Assembly (NCBI GenBank): GCA_000333855.2
Contig: CM007345.1
Location: 611,527 to 675,526, forward strand
Reading direction: 5' to 3'
DNA from: Endotrypanum monterogeii
Lineage: Eukaryota > Euglenozoa > Kinetoplastea > Trypanosomatida > Trypanosomatidae
Length of the DNA: 64,000 nucleotides
Within the stretch, counting starts at the first letter, position 1. Every line of letters starts with the position of its first letter. The notes below the pieces were generated by a model. The model was given only the letters and a program-made list of their open reading frames with translations, ran no database searches and was not told where the DNA came from. The translations under genes and the position numbers were made by a program. Below are positions 21,154 through 31,820 of this stretch, one piece after another.

Positions 21154-22084
21154 GTTCGGCAGGGTTGCACGGGGTATAAAGGCGTGAGTAGGTATGTGTG
21201 TATCTATGGAGAGTGCGTCTACGAAAAAATGGGATAAATAAATGAATATATCTATATCGTTGGTGTGCGCTGGGCAGAAGCGGGCGGAGCCTCCGCGCAG
21301 GACAGCTTCTCCTCTTTTTGTCTTGAACAGTTAGAGTGAGGGGAGAAAAAAAAAGTATAGTTGCATGTACTGCGCGCTTGTGCACCCTCCCTCCTCGTGT
21401 GCTGGGGGGTTTGCGGGACACGGTCAGGAGGGGTGGGAGTGAGACAGGGGCGGGAAGAGAGAGGCGACACCACGGCGAAGGTGTGCCGCTTGTGCAGAAG
21501 CTCATGTCAGGTCCACCCGCGGATCAGCAACAAGGATAGACTGAATCTGCTCTCACTTACATGAATGGTCCAAAGCATCGATATACGTATGCATGTATAT
21601 ATTCTTCATGACTGTATTTCTGAGGCACCTGCTATACTTACCTCTTCCTTTTTCTTCATTTTCTCATGTCTATCAGAGACGCACACGCACACATAACAAT
21701 ATATATATATATATATAGTATGTATTTACACATATTACATATAATGTATAGTGTCTAGCTGGTTTACATCGTCATTTCAAACGACAAATACACACACACA
21801 CACACGCACACGCACACCAAGGCGCCGAGAGCAGGGGAGGGACTGTAGATGCACGTTCTACAGGAATATGCCTCTCACTGCTCGGACGCATCTGTACTTA
21901 GCAGGGGCATCGGGCTCACCTCTCGTCTTTCTGCTCGTCCTTCGCGCAGTTTTTCAGTCTCTTTGTCAGAGGAGGAGAGAGAATTTTTATTTACGTACAT
22001 GAACAAGGGGCCGATCCAGAGACACTGTTGGGATTACGCTATACGATAAGCTGCAGTTGCTTCGCCCTTTATAACAACCGGCTA
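21154..22084. other. Intergenic region
   Basis: The spacer between the CFAP251 stop and the BRCT-protein start has (TA)n at 21699-21717, CA-rich DNA at 21788-21812 and an A run at 21344-21355. No coding signal. Confidence 0.65.
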
Positions 22085-25000
22085 CTAGGCAAAGGTGCTG
22101 ACATCAGCCTCCTCCCCACTGGCGTAGATGTCGGCGTTGCTATTATAATCATCCTCGCCATGCTCGTCGTCGCTGAGCTCACCACTGCTGTTGTGTCCGG
22201 AATCCTCGTCGTAATCTGCGAAGCCCAGTAGGTTTTCTGCAAAGGTGCGCGCCGTAATGACATCTTCGAGCATTTCTAGTCGGATGCCGTCGCCGAGGAG
22301 CGACGTAAGCGCCGCGGAGATCTCGCTGGACTTGAGTGCCTCCCCTTCCGTTGTAAGGAGCTCGAATAGGTGGTCGCGGCCGATATTTCCCGTCGCCTTA
22401 TCCGCGCCGAGCGCGCGGAAGGCTGCCTCGATATCCTGCCTTGTGATGCCAAATACGGGGCGGTAGTTGATGTAGAGACGCATGAATTGTGAAAAGTCTA
22501 GCAGGATGGCGTCCACGTCCACCTCGGAGAGCGGCTCGTCTCGCGGGCCGTACATGTTCGCCACTTCGTAGGTCAGGTGTCCGATTTCCTGCTCGGATGG
22601 GTAGTAGCATAGCGAGCGCAGAAGGTTGGGCATCTGCGCGAACGGGATCGCGCCAAGCAGCACGCGCTTCGCAGTCGTTTCCTCACCCTGCGCACGGATC
22701 TGGGCGTAGTAGAAATAATCCACCACCTCCTTCATCAACTCACCATCAGCGCCACCTTCGACGGCGCTGACAAGGTGAGACAGTGGGACGCCACCTTTTT
22801 CCTTGCAGTGTTGGATAGCCATATGCTCTGCTGGCGACATGATCGAGTCACCGCGTATGCGCCATTGCATGACGGCCTGGTCAGACCCACCGGCTGTGAA
22901 TACGAAGGCTCCGTCGTGTGAGGTGACCATGCTGGTGATGGTGCCAGGGTGTGCGAGGACGCCGATAGAGCCGCATGGGTCGCCGCGGAGGGGGAGCTGT
23001 ACGAGACCGATAACTTTTTCCTTTGTTGCGTACACCAAGCAGTGGGTCGTGGATGGGGACGGGGACGAGGACGGGGGGCGTGAGGAGGAAGACGCGGCAG
23101 GCTGCTCAACCAACGGCACAGCAGCCATCCGCACAACTGGTCCCCCAAACGTAGGCGCCAGGATTGTCTTGACGCACTGCCGATTCCAGTTGCTGAGGTA
23201 CACCTGGAATTTATACTCACTGGTGGCTATCAGAAGCGTATCGGTAGTGTCCTTGGAGATATTTTCTCGTGCTGCGGTGGGGTCACTTGACACGTCGCTG
23301 CTGTCAAAATATTCGAAGAGGTCACGCGGCTGGCTGGCCGCGTCGAGCAGCGAGCAACCACCTGGAAACCAGGCAAAACCTGTCGGCGTGGCGGACTGCG
23401 AAATTTTGTGTGCTGTGCGCAGGAGCAGCCCTGTTTCGGGGCTGGAATCGGCGAGATCATACTCGATGAGGCGCTTGTCAGCCCCAAGGGAGAGGAGTCG
23501 GAGAGCTTCTTCGACACCCGCTGCTGAGGAGCTGAAGTGAATGCCACTGATGGGCCCTTTGTGCGTCTTGTGATGGCCTACGAGCTGCCACTCCGCCTTT
23601 TTGGAAGAGTTGGTCGCCTTCACGTACTCATACAGACCGACAGAGCCGTTTTCCTTCGCAGTGGCCATGAAGAGGCTGTCCTGGGAGAAGCAGATCTCCT
23701 CGATGCTAGCGGCTGTCTTGCGTGCTAGCTGCTGCTGCTGCTGCTGCTGCTTCGCTTCGGTGGAGGACTGCTTGCTGTTGTTGGCCGATGGATTCTGCGG
23801 TGTGGCTGCTTCTGCAGCGTCGTTGCCGGCTGCCGCTCCAGTAGTGGTGGTGACGCTTGGCAGGGGGCGGATCGTTTGCTCTTCCTCCAGCGTCTCCGCG
23901 TTCAATATCTTGATAACACCATTGGTAAAGCCGACGACAAGCCACCGTCCCGACGGGTCAAAGGCTAAGCAGCGGATGAGCAGGTGTCGGAAAAGGCTTA
24001 GCAGAAGCACTCGCTTCTCGCAGTAGTCCCACAGATGCAGATTGCCACTGTACCCACCGATGGCCAGTCGTGGTAGGTATGGGTGTGCTGCCAGGCAGTG
24101 AACAGAGCGGTCCTGGCCCTGCACAATGAGCCGCCCACGGGCGACTTTTTTGCGACTTGCATGTATTGCGGCCTCGGTTGTGTGAAAGGCCTTTGCCGGC
24201 ACGTCGATGATCATGCTGTGCGCCGTGGACACCATAAAATCTGGCACGGTAAACATATTGGCAGCTGCGGTGCCTTCGGTGAGAAGGTGGCTATCGACCT
24301 GGTCTGGTGCTGCTGCTCGCGCTTCCTCCATCGTCACCGGCGGCATCCGGTCAAAGCTGATGGAGACAATGGGACCACCGTTGAAGTTATCAAACCACGC
24401 CGCGAGCCTCAACTTCGAGTCGAGAAACTTGACGATGCCGTCCATGCCACCTGTAACAATATACCCCTGTACGGTGGTGATGAAGGTAACGCCACCGGTG
24501 TGCACCCGGACTACTTTCAGCAGCGACTTGTCCTGATCTTTGATGATGCGATCCTGGGGCTGCACGGACCACAGAACCACATCCCCGTCCACCGTGCCGC
24601 TGCACGCCATCAGAGTGCCAGGGAGGTACACGGTCTGCGTAAAGTTTCCAACAGAGGCCTTGAAGCGGCGCTGGAGAATAGGGGGCGAGTAGTACTTGAG
24701 AATCCCTTCCGTCCAAGACCAGAAGGTCACGCGACGCAGCCCGTTGGTGCAGATCATCTCTGGGCGGTCCTGCGAAAAGGAGATGAACGTTTGCTCATCG
24801 CGGGCGGCGATGCGGCGAACGAAGACGGGGGCCATATCAGAATCGGCGAGGGGGTTGGCAGGGTCAAGGGTTTCGTTGACGCTGTGGCATCCCCCTCCTA
24901 GCCAGAGCGGATCCGTTTGCGTCCATGACCATATCATAATTTCTTGGGGATCTCTTCGATTGAGGGTTGCGAGATACTGTCCATCTGGTGACATGGCGAC

Positions 25001-25564
25001 GCTCAGTACACCACCATACTTTCCCGTCGCAATCACTTTCAGTGGTAGTCCAGTGGACGCGTCCCAGACGATCATAGCAGATCCGTCTTCCTCCTCGTCG
25101 CGCTTCGCGACGAGGGGGTCGACATGCATGGCCGACTCTTCGTGAATCTCTTCACTGTCTACGTCTTCCGGCGAGATGCCCGAGTGCGGCTTCATGGACT
25201 GGTCGAACACAACTTGTTGCTGAACGCGCCGACGCACCTCGACGTCGCCCTCGTCAGCTGTCACGATAAAACGGTGGTTGTGACTGCAGCAGCTGCTGCT
25301 GATGATTGAGTAGCGGTGCCCCAGAAGGTGCCGCTGCTTGTTGTTGATCGCATCGTACAGGACACCGATGTGTCCAAGCGTGTAGAAAACCTTTCGGTGC
25401 TGTGCGTGATCATGCCTTTCTTCCTTTGACTCTCCAAGGGTGCCACCACTGCTGAGATTGTGAATCCCGGCCTTGTAGTCGCTGTTGAGTCCGAAGGCCC
25501 ACTCGAGACATAGGGCCTCCTCCGCGATGGAGGGGGAGAGGCCACGGATGTACCTGCTTGTCAT
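22085..25564 (-). CDS. CFAP251: CFAP251/WDR66-like axonemal WD40 protein
   Basis: A 1159-residue protein with WD40 repeats over most of its length (for example LSVAMSPDGQYLATLNR, LAIGGYSGNLHLWDY, VFTAGGSDQAVMQWRI). A C-terminal calmodulin-like segment follows (about 1000-1120; ITRQDIEAAFRALGADK...). WD40 repeats plus EF-hand-like tail is the architecture of CFAP251 (WDR66). This is a subunit of the calmodulin- and spoke-associated complex at the base of radial spoke 3, needed for flagellar beating. The end is Asp/Glu/Ser-rich (DEDSGHNSSGELSDDEHGED). An internal Gln run and an NNSKQSS stretch interrupt the propeller. The frame opens upstream with TTG at 25588, so I use the first ATG, at 25564. 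Confidence 0.8.
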   Translation of the reverse strand: MTSRYIRGLSPSIAEEALCLEWAFGLNSDYKAGIHNLSSGGTLGESKEERHDHAQHRKVFYTLGHIGVLYDAINNKQRHLLGHRYSIISSSCCSHNHRFIVTADEGDVEVRRRVQQQVVFDQSMKPHSGISPEDVDSEEIHEESAMHVDPLVAKRDEEEDGSAMIVWDASTGLPLKVIATGKYGGVLSVAMSPDGQYLATLNRRDPQEIMIWSWTQTDPLWLGGGCHSVNETLDPANPLADSDMAPVFVRRIAARDEQTFISFSQDRPEMICTNGLRRVTFWSWTEGILKYYSPPILQRRFKASVGNFTQTVYLPGTLMACSGTVDGDVVLWSVQPQDRIIKDQDKSLLKVVRVHTGGVTFITTVQGYIVTGGMDGIVKFLDSKLRLAAWFDNFNGGPIVSISFDRMPPVTMEEARAAAPDQVDSHLLTEGTAAANMFTVPDFMVSTAHSMIIDVPAKAFHTTEAAIHASRKKVARGRLIVQGQDRSVHCLAAHPYLPRLAIGGYSGNLHLWDYCEKRVLLLSLFRHLLIRCLAFDPSGRWLVVGFTNGVIKILNAETLEEEQTIRPLPSVTTTTGAAAGNDAAEAATPQNPSANNSKQSSTEAKQQQQQQQLARKTAASIEEICFSQDSLFMATAKENGSVGLYEYVKATNSSKKAEWQLVGHHKTHKGPISGIHFSSSAAGVEEALRLLSLGADKRLIEYDLADSSPETGLLLRTAHKISQSATPTGFAWFPGGCSLLDAASQPRDLFEYFDSSDVSSDPTAARENISKDTTDTLLIATSEYKFQVYLSNWNRQCVKTILAPTFGGPVVRMAAVPLVEQPAASSSSRPPSSSPSPSTTHCLVYATKEKVIGLVQLPLRGDPCGSIGVLAHPGTITSMVTSHDGAFVFTAGGSDQAVMQWRIRGDSIMSPAEHMAIQHCKEKGGVPLSHLVSAVEGGADGELMKEVVDYFYYAQIRAQGEETTAKRVLLGAIPFAQMPNLLRSLCYYPSEQEIGHLTYEVANMYGPRDEPLSEVDVDAILLDFSQFMRLYINYRPVFGITRQDIEAAFRALGADKATGNIGRDHLFELLTTEGEALKSSEISAALTSLLGDGIRLEMLEDVITARTFAENLLGFADYDEDSGHNSSGELSDDEHGEDDYNSNADIYASGEEADVSTFA

Positions 25565-26861
25565 CTTCTCTATCTCATAAATAAACAAATGGGCACTGTG
25601 TTTTTGTGCTTTTGTGTAGCATACTCAGACAAAGCCGTATTCGAGTGCGTGCTTGTAGGTGACGACGGCGGCGCGGATAGGGCTGTCGAGACTTCAGAGC
25701 ACAGAAGTTTAAAGGAGGGCGAGTTGATGAGGGGAGACGTAGACGGAGACAGAGCGAGAGGGGAGCACAAACTTGGTGGCCGAGTACTAGGCACATGTTC
25801 ATCGGTGCAAGCGCGTGGCGTTCCATCACACGCACCACTGGTGATCACGTCCTGCCGCGCAGGGAGCGTAGCCACCACAGACGTTGACGGACCCCCACTT
25901 CACACACCCGCCTACGTTTTCCAGACTCCTTACATTATGGTTCACACAAGAGCGAAAAACGACGTTGGGCGTCGTGGTACGATGTTTTGCCAGTTACTTC
26001 CACGGCTCATCAGCATTTCGTCTCCTTCCACCGCTTCTCCTTTTCTTCATTGAAACCTGTGTTCCGTTGTATGTTTCCTTTTTTTTTTTTTTTTTTCGGG
26101 GGAAGGGAGAGAGGGTGGCGCTTTTAGATGTGGGGACGGGCTCGGGTGGGGGTGAGGAAGGGGTGGGGGATCCCCTACCACTCCCTCCCTCTTCTCGAGT
26201 TCGACTTGGCAAGAGAATCTCAACAGGAAAACAGAAAGACGTATCGGCTGACTCAAGACATCTTCCCTCCCCCTACATACACACACACACACACACACAC
26301 ACATACACACACACAAACACACCAGCCAATACGCAAAAGAGTTTTATTTAATTCATTAGGAAATATATCCCCCGCCCACGCCCGCAAACAAAAACGAGAG
26401 AAAAAATCCAGACGGAGGAAGAGAGCGACGAGGCGATCTCGAGGGACTTCACACCTACAGATGCACACACAAACCGAATCTGTTATACACCAGCCATACG
26501 AATAGGGGTCGCAGGAGGAAGAGGGATCACATGGAGAGAGACGCTCGACTCCTCTACAAAATCACTATCGCTTTTTCGATCATATCATTCTTCTTCCTTC
26601 CCCGCTACCCGCACCCGTGAGCTCACCGACACCCTGTGCACACCATTGAGGTGGAGGAAGAGAGGAAGAGAGGAGAGGGACTTTGACCTCAGAAATACCT
26701 CCCCCCCTCAGAACGGTCGTGCTGGGGCTGATACTGAGGCCCACGTTTCTTCTTGCATCCGACAAGTACACACACACACACACACACACACGTAGCGGTT
26801 CTAGACATCCGCCAGGTTCGACTTTCCCTCCCTCCTACTGCTGTAGCATCAACACCTGTCT
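25565..26861. other. Intergenic region
   Basis: The spacer between eIF3f and CFAP251 contains a 17-base T run at 26080-26096, (CA)n at 26279-26303 and (CA)n at 26768-26791. The G/A-rich stretch at about 25680-25770 is a coding-strand pyrimidine tract that probably directs CFAP251 splicing. No gene is supported. Confidence 0.65.
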
Positions 26862-27833
26862 CTACTTCTGCTGCGGCTGCTTCTCAGTGTTGTTGTTCTC
26901 TGCCCCCGTGGCGTTGTTGCGGCGGGCAGCATCTTCGCCGTAGACCGTGGATAGATGCTCGATCTGATCGATTTCCCTGCGGAGGATCGTTGCGGCGCAC
27001 TTGATCATGAGGGCGTCCTTGAACTGCTGAGAGTTAAAGTCCATACGACCCGTCTGATCACGTTGGCGCTGAAGTGCTTCATCGCGGATTGCGCGGAAGT
27101 TCTCCACGGCGGCCATCATCTCCTTCGCTTCTTCAGCACCGCTGCCACCACTCATGGCCTCCTGCGCTGCCGCCACCGCTTGCTCCAGCCGGCGCTGCTC
27201 CTCGTTGACGGCATCGGTTGAGGACTTGTGGTCGATAGGGGCCACGTACGCCACCTCATCGATGTTCTGCAGCTTGCTACGGGGGAAGGGGCGGCCGCCG
27301 TTGTAGAGGGCGAGGGAGGTGATGTGACTCATCATCACATCCGAGGCGAGGTTGTTCAGTGGGGCGAGGGTAACCTCATGGTCAATGTGCTTTAGCGTGT
27401 GATCCACCGGATCTTTGAAGACGACGGACGCCGTCCACGTCACCTTGGGTGTCGCCACATCCTCGTGGGGCATCTCGCAGTGCAGGTGAAGGCAATGACG
27501 ACCCTGGAAGATGACAGACGGCGCGTTGCACCATAGCTGATAGTCCTCCTCGGTGAGATCCGCGCTTGGTTGTCCCGCCGAGTACCAGCCTATAAGGTCC
27601 TGTGTAGTATAGCGACGCTTGGCGGCGCGTCGGCGCGTCAGCTCTGCGCGGTGGGCCTTCGTGTTAGGAACTTCGGTGTCCTTGTGCGTGTGTGGGATGA
27701 AGTCTGTGATGACTATCTCCTCAGCCCTTACTGTGCCGAGGATGTAGCCTGCCGCATAGCGCTTGCGCTTGGCGTGCTCAATGATGAAGGCCGCTGGGTA
27801 CGGCGTCAGGTGGATTGCAACCTCGGAGGACAT
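26862..27833 (-). CDS. EIF3F: Translation initiation factor eIF3 subunit f
   Basis: A 323-residue MPN-domain protein. The N-terminal domain begins VAIHLTPYPAAFIIEHAKR and has a YILGTVRAEEIVITDFIPH strand. The segment IGWYSAGQPSADLTEEDY matches the eIF3f GWYATGH region, lacking the HxH and Asp of the JAMM metalloprotease. This marks an inactive MPN subunit such as eIF3f, not Rpn11 or CSN5. A C-terminal helical part follows (EEQRRLEQAVAAAQEAM; FKDALMIKCAATILRREIDQIEHL), typical of MPN dimer partners. It should act in the cytosolic eIF3 complex during 43S assembly. The tail is Asn/Gln-rich. The start is an ATG at 27833. Confidence 0.88.
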   Translation of the reverse strand: MSSEVAIHLTPYPAAFIIEHAKRKRYAAGYILGTVRAEEIVITDFIPHTHKDTEVPNTKAHRAELTRRRAAKRRYTTQDLIGWYSAGQPSADLTEEDYQLWCNAPSVIFQGRHCLHLHCEMPHEDVATPKVTWTASVVFKDPVDHTLKHIDHEVTLAPLNNLASDVMMSHITSLALYNGGRPFPRSKLQNIDEVAYVAPIDHKSSTDAVNEEQRRLEQAVAAAQEAMSGGSGAEEAKEMMAAVENFRAIRDEALQRQRDQTGRMDFNSQQFKDALMIKCAATILRREIDQIEHLSTVYGEDAARRNNATGAENNNTEKQPQQK

Positions 27834-28722
27834 GGCGAGCTTTACAGCGTAGTCGACGGATTAGGCGTGTATGAATATGTGTAGGTCTGTGGGTGGGAGG
27901 GGGGGGCTTTGGTTCGATGATGCTCGAAGGAGGCGATGCGCGTGCGGCTGAATACGTGAAACTGATGTGGTGACTCGTGATGTGTGCGCAAAAAAAAGGA
28001 GTTGGGCGATGTGTTGTAGAAGGTTATTTACATCCGATTGCGGGTTACATACGATTGGAGAGTTTGTGTGGGACACAGAACACACACACACACACACACA
28101 GAGAAAAGAGTAAGCCATCGCTTTAGCGTATGAGTGCTTGTGTGTGTGGCGACTGTGTTAGGGTGCTGGTGGCTAAGGGGGGGGGGGGAGGTGCGTGCGA
28201 GGACGTGGGTACTGTAGCTCCGCCGCCGATAGGGAGTCGTAACAAGGACGCCTCCACTTTGTCCTTTCACCCACTCACGTATTTTCACACTCTCAAGACC
28301 TTGCTGATGCCTGCGCACACGCACAGAGACGTATCAGTGAGTCAAAAAACTTCCTTTTGAATTTCTGTTCAATTTTTTTTTGTATACTATAAAGGAGTGT
28401 GCGTGGTTCTCCGAATGTATACGCTCCGTTGAATATACATTCTTTAATACACCCACACCCACACACTAACACAACCCATCCGCTCAGCAGACCAAAACTG
28501 ATGAGACAATCAGGAATAGGGCAGGTATTGCTCTTCAGGGTAGTCTTCCTACGTATATAAATAAATAAATAAATATATATATATATAATATGTTAAATAA
28601 AGAGATCATCACTGTCACATACACACACACACTCACACACACACAACACTCTCTGTCTGTGTAGAGATAGAGAGGAAGACTGTCCGATGAGGGGAAACCT
28701 CAACTGCGCACACCGGAGTAGG

Positions 28723-28724
<2 letters not shown>

Positions 28725-28776
<52 letters not shown>

Positions 28777-28798
28777 TATATCCATATATATATATGGA
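28725..28798. repeat. Compound (CA)n-(TA)n with 18-bp palindrome
   Basis: CA units (28725-28755) pass into TA units and end in TCCATATATATATATGGA (28781-28798), which equals its own reverse complement. It could extrude or fold as a hairpin. Confidence 0.9.
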
Positions 28799-29071
28799 TG
28801 TATACGTACCGACCCCGATAGTTGAGTGGCAGGGGAGCCTCCTCCTGGGTACTGGCAGGGAGGGAGGGAGGAGAGGATGGCGTTCCTGGACTACTCTTCT
28901 CCGGCGCCTGCGCACAGTCTTTTTTCCTTTTCAAAATCGTTTCCCAACAACACACGCGCAAACCACACGGTTGGCTGCTTACCATCTTCGCTCTGCCGCT
29001 GTGTTGCAGGACGGCACTTGCAAAATGCAGAGGCGAAGGTTCTCGATAACGATGAGAATGTTTAACCCATA

Positions 29072-29073
<2 letters not shown>

Positions 29074-29109
<36 letters not shown>
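29074..29109. repeat. (TA)18 microsatellite
   Basis: An uninterrupted TA tract in the 3' flank of the 145-residue gene, followed by a T run. Confidence 0.95.
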
Positions 29110-29117
<8 letters not shown>

Positions 29118-29260
29118 TCGTGAATCGGAGTAGGGAGGAAGGAAGGAGACATGTAGAAGAGTAGGCGAAAACACACACACACACGCACACACGAGTTCAC
29201 GTCTGCTCTTATTCATGCAGTGTCATGTTTACCTTCTGTGCCCTGCACTTCCGCCTGTGT

Positions 29261-29698
29261 TCAGTGATGGGCACCTGCATGACCGCTTTTGCTGTAGTAG
29301 TCCTTGCCCGGGAGAAGATCTCCTGGAGGCTGTATGATGGTGTCCTTGGGACCATAGGCGGAGTACAACTTCTCTATGTCTGTGAAGATGCGGATGCGGA
29401 GCTGATCCTGTGGTGACAGCTTACGTACTTCCTCCAGTGAGCCACCCCAACGCATAATCATAGCCTTCTCCACATTGTCGGGCTCCAGCGAGTGATCGTT
29501 GTGGTAGCGGTGAATGAAGTAGATGAGGGGAATGCCACACGCCCAAAAGCGCACCTCGCCGGGGATCATCCAGTGCGCGCAGCCACACCACGCGCGCTGG
29601 AAGTAGTAATCACAGAAGGCACGCATGTTCATCACAGGTCCGTTAAGGAAGCCCGGCGCGACGATGCGCTTGCTGCGGTAGGTGGAGAGGAGCACCAT
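29261..29698 (-). CDS. Conserved small membrane protein, probably mitochondrial
   Basis: A 145-residue protein with ordinary coding composition and an ATG at 29698. Its centre reads YYFQRAWCGCAHWMIPGE, then an apparent single membrane helix (about residues 50-64, FWACGIPLIYFIHRYH). The C-terminal half is soluble and charged (PQDQLRIRIFTDIEKLYSAYG). No domain is recognised with confidence. The FQR...Gly...membrane helix...HRYH arrangement loosely recalls subunit f of mitochondrial F1Fo ATP synthase, a short one-helix membrane subunit. Trypanosomatid respiratory complexes have many such lineage-specific subunits. A mitochondrial inner-membrane place is inference. A (TA)n tract lies 45 nt upstream of the start. 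Confidence 0.7.
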   Translation of the reverse strand: MVLLSTYRSKRIVAPGFLNGPVMNMRAFCDYYFQRAWCGCAHWMIPGEVRFWACGIPLIYFIHRYHNDHSLEPDNVEKAMIMRWGGSLEEVRKLSPQDQLRIRIFTDIEKLYSAYGPKDTIIQPPGDLLPGKDYYSKSGHAGAHH

Positions 29699-30302
29699 TG
29701 CCTGATCCCGTGTATGGGTAGCCTTGTAGGAGCAACGTATCTTATATATATATATATATATATATATATGAATATATGTGTGTTTGTTTGTATGGCGGGA
29801 GTGGACGAGAGAAAATTCTCGAAGAGGTGAAGAAACAAAAACTGATGTGCAATCAAATATGCCAGCGATTTTTTTTTTAGACGTTCAACGGCAACAGACA
29901 AAAGGGGGAGCGGGGGTTGTGATGATGGGGTGGATAACGGGGAGGTGTGTGTGTGTGTGTGTGTGGGTGGGGAGGATTGAATGAATGGCAAGGAAAGGTG
30001 TGGGATCATGATGCACCTCATATCGCAGAGGATGTGTACGGAGGGAGGAGGGGATGGGGCAGTGTCAGCAATATTCCCACATCTTTCTACTCTCACCGGT
30101 GCTTCGACTAGTGATCTCGTCTCCGTCTCTTACAACGAAGATTCATCTTTTTTTTTTTCTCCGCAGTTTCTTTCCGATATATACGCTGCTGTACTTGCCA
30201 AGAATACAAACACACACACCTTCATCGCTCTACGCATCGGGGAGACGGATTGTGGGGAAGAGGAAGTGTCCATGCTCCCGCGTAGTGCATAAAGCGAAAA
30301 AA

Positions 30303-30339
<37 letters not shown>

Positions 30340-31820
30340 CATCCATTTATCCTCTTCCCCACCTCGTAACACTAGGTGGTGGTGGTGGTGGTGGGGAGCG
30401 TTGATGATGATGATGATGATGCGTGTGTGTACGCTTGTTTTGTTTTTTTGTTCGTAGTGTGTGTGCGGGCACGTACGCTTATCCGATTTCGGTATAAACA
30501 GAGAGAGAAAAAAATCCAGGTTGTGTATATACGGGTAGTGAAGATATATAGATGCCGTGCAATCGATCAACAAGATGCAGTCTCTAGGAGGAGGCGGAGG
30601 CGGAGGGGAAGGGAGGAGGTAGAGAAGAGGCGAAGCGCTGGCGGTAAGCTTAAAGGGCAGGGCACACACTATCGCGCAGGGGGAGGGGGGGGTGCGTTGT
30701 CGGGCGGTATTCCACTGAATAAAAGAGAGGGAAGAGGAAGACGAAAACACAAAAGAAGACGTAATCGCAAACATCGATTACGTTTTGCCAGCTCAAAAAA
30801 AAAAAGAGGAGGAGAAAGGTAGAAAAATCTGGTGTGTGTGTGTGTTGGGGAACTCTCCCTCACTTCCCTTCTTATGTCATGATTCTTCGCCCGAGAGCCA
30901 GAAGCCCAGCGCCAGAGCGAGAGAGGCAGGGTGGATGAGGGAGAGCGGTGGTGAGTCCATTTTCTGCTCCTGATGGGTGAGGTGGTGGTAGAGAAGGAAG
31001 AGGGGGGAGACTGTACGGAGATGTCACTATCTCTCATTTCATGTCTCTAGGCAAAAAGATGCATACCATATATATATATATATATATGTATATATTCGCA
31101 TGTAGCCGAAGGAAAGCGAGAAAGCAGTCAACCAGCCAGACAGCAGGAGGGAGCAGCAACATATGGATCATGAGGGGAAAGAGGAACACAGAGACGGGCT
31201 GGGGGGAGAAAAAACAAAAAAAAACAAAAAGTGAAAGCGTAGTGGGGAAATGAAAGTGAGAGATTTTAATTGTTTAAAGGTAGAGCGCGGAAGGCCTGTA
31301 CTGAACGAGACATGTGCAACATCCACAAACACCTGTATATATTTATATATAAAGTTGCACCCTGTTCCGCTTCGTCATCGCGTGTGAAACAGAAAGAAAA
31401 ATATATGCCCCAGGGGAAATAAATCGAGCAAAAAAAAAACACGTGAGCAGTACACCAGTGAGACGATACGCAGTAGTGTTCATAGGCGCACACGCACAAG
31501 CGCAGGGGGGGGGGAGGGGAAAGGGGGACAGACACACAGAGAGGGAGCGTGTGTGTGCACGGGATTCCCATACGACCCTCCCCTTTCCGTCTCACTACAG
31601 AGACTTCCGCCTCAGTGCAGAACCAAGTGCGTGTGCGCCGGAGGTTGCAACAATGAGGGAGATGGGGGTGAGGGAGTCGGTGGCCGGGTAAGCGGATGTG
31701 CACATTCACGAGTGCCCACACCTTTGAGTCGTCTTGTGCGCAGCTCCGAAGGCTACACCGTGAAACCTAAGGCGGCGTATACGAGCCGCGTTTTCCGTCC
31801 ACTCCCCATGTCTCTCACAC
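29699..31820. other. Intergenic region, repeat-rich
   Basis: A 2.1-kb spacer between DGAT2 and the 145-residue gene. Repeats are (TA)n at 29743-29769, (GT)n at 29945-29967, (TA)n at 30306-30336, GGT triplets at 30375-30394, TGA triplets at 30402-30420, (TA)n at 31069-31088 and several A runs. Frames of 100-150 codons here are repeat translations (poly-Ile-Tyr, poly-His, poly-Pro), so no gene is called. Confidence 0.65.
30375..30420. repeat. Adjacent GGT and GAT triplet repeats
   Basis: GGT units (30375-30394) are followed after a short spacer by GAT units (30402-30420). On the coding strand they read as CCA/ACC and ATC runs, outside any supported gene. Confidence 0.9.

Larger units (their letters stand above)
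27834..29260. other. Intergenic region, microsatellite-rich
   Basis: The spacer between the 145-residue protein and eIF3f contains (CA)n at 28079-28100, an AAAT/TA block at 28555-28590, (CA)n running into (TA)n at 28725-28796 with a perfect 18-bp palindrome at 28781-28798, and a (TA)18 tract at 29074-29109. No coding frame is convincing. Confidence 0.65.

Noticed and set aside
24083..24901. Plus-strand frame of 272 codons
   Set aside because: It is antisense to the CFAP251 WD40 region and has no domain of its own.
30304..30774. Minus-strand frame of 156 codons with poly-Ile, poly-His and poly-Pro
   Set aside because: It is a direct translation of TA, GGT and GAT repeats.
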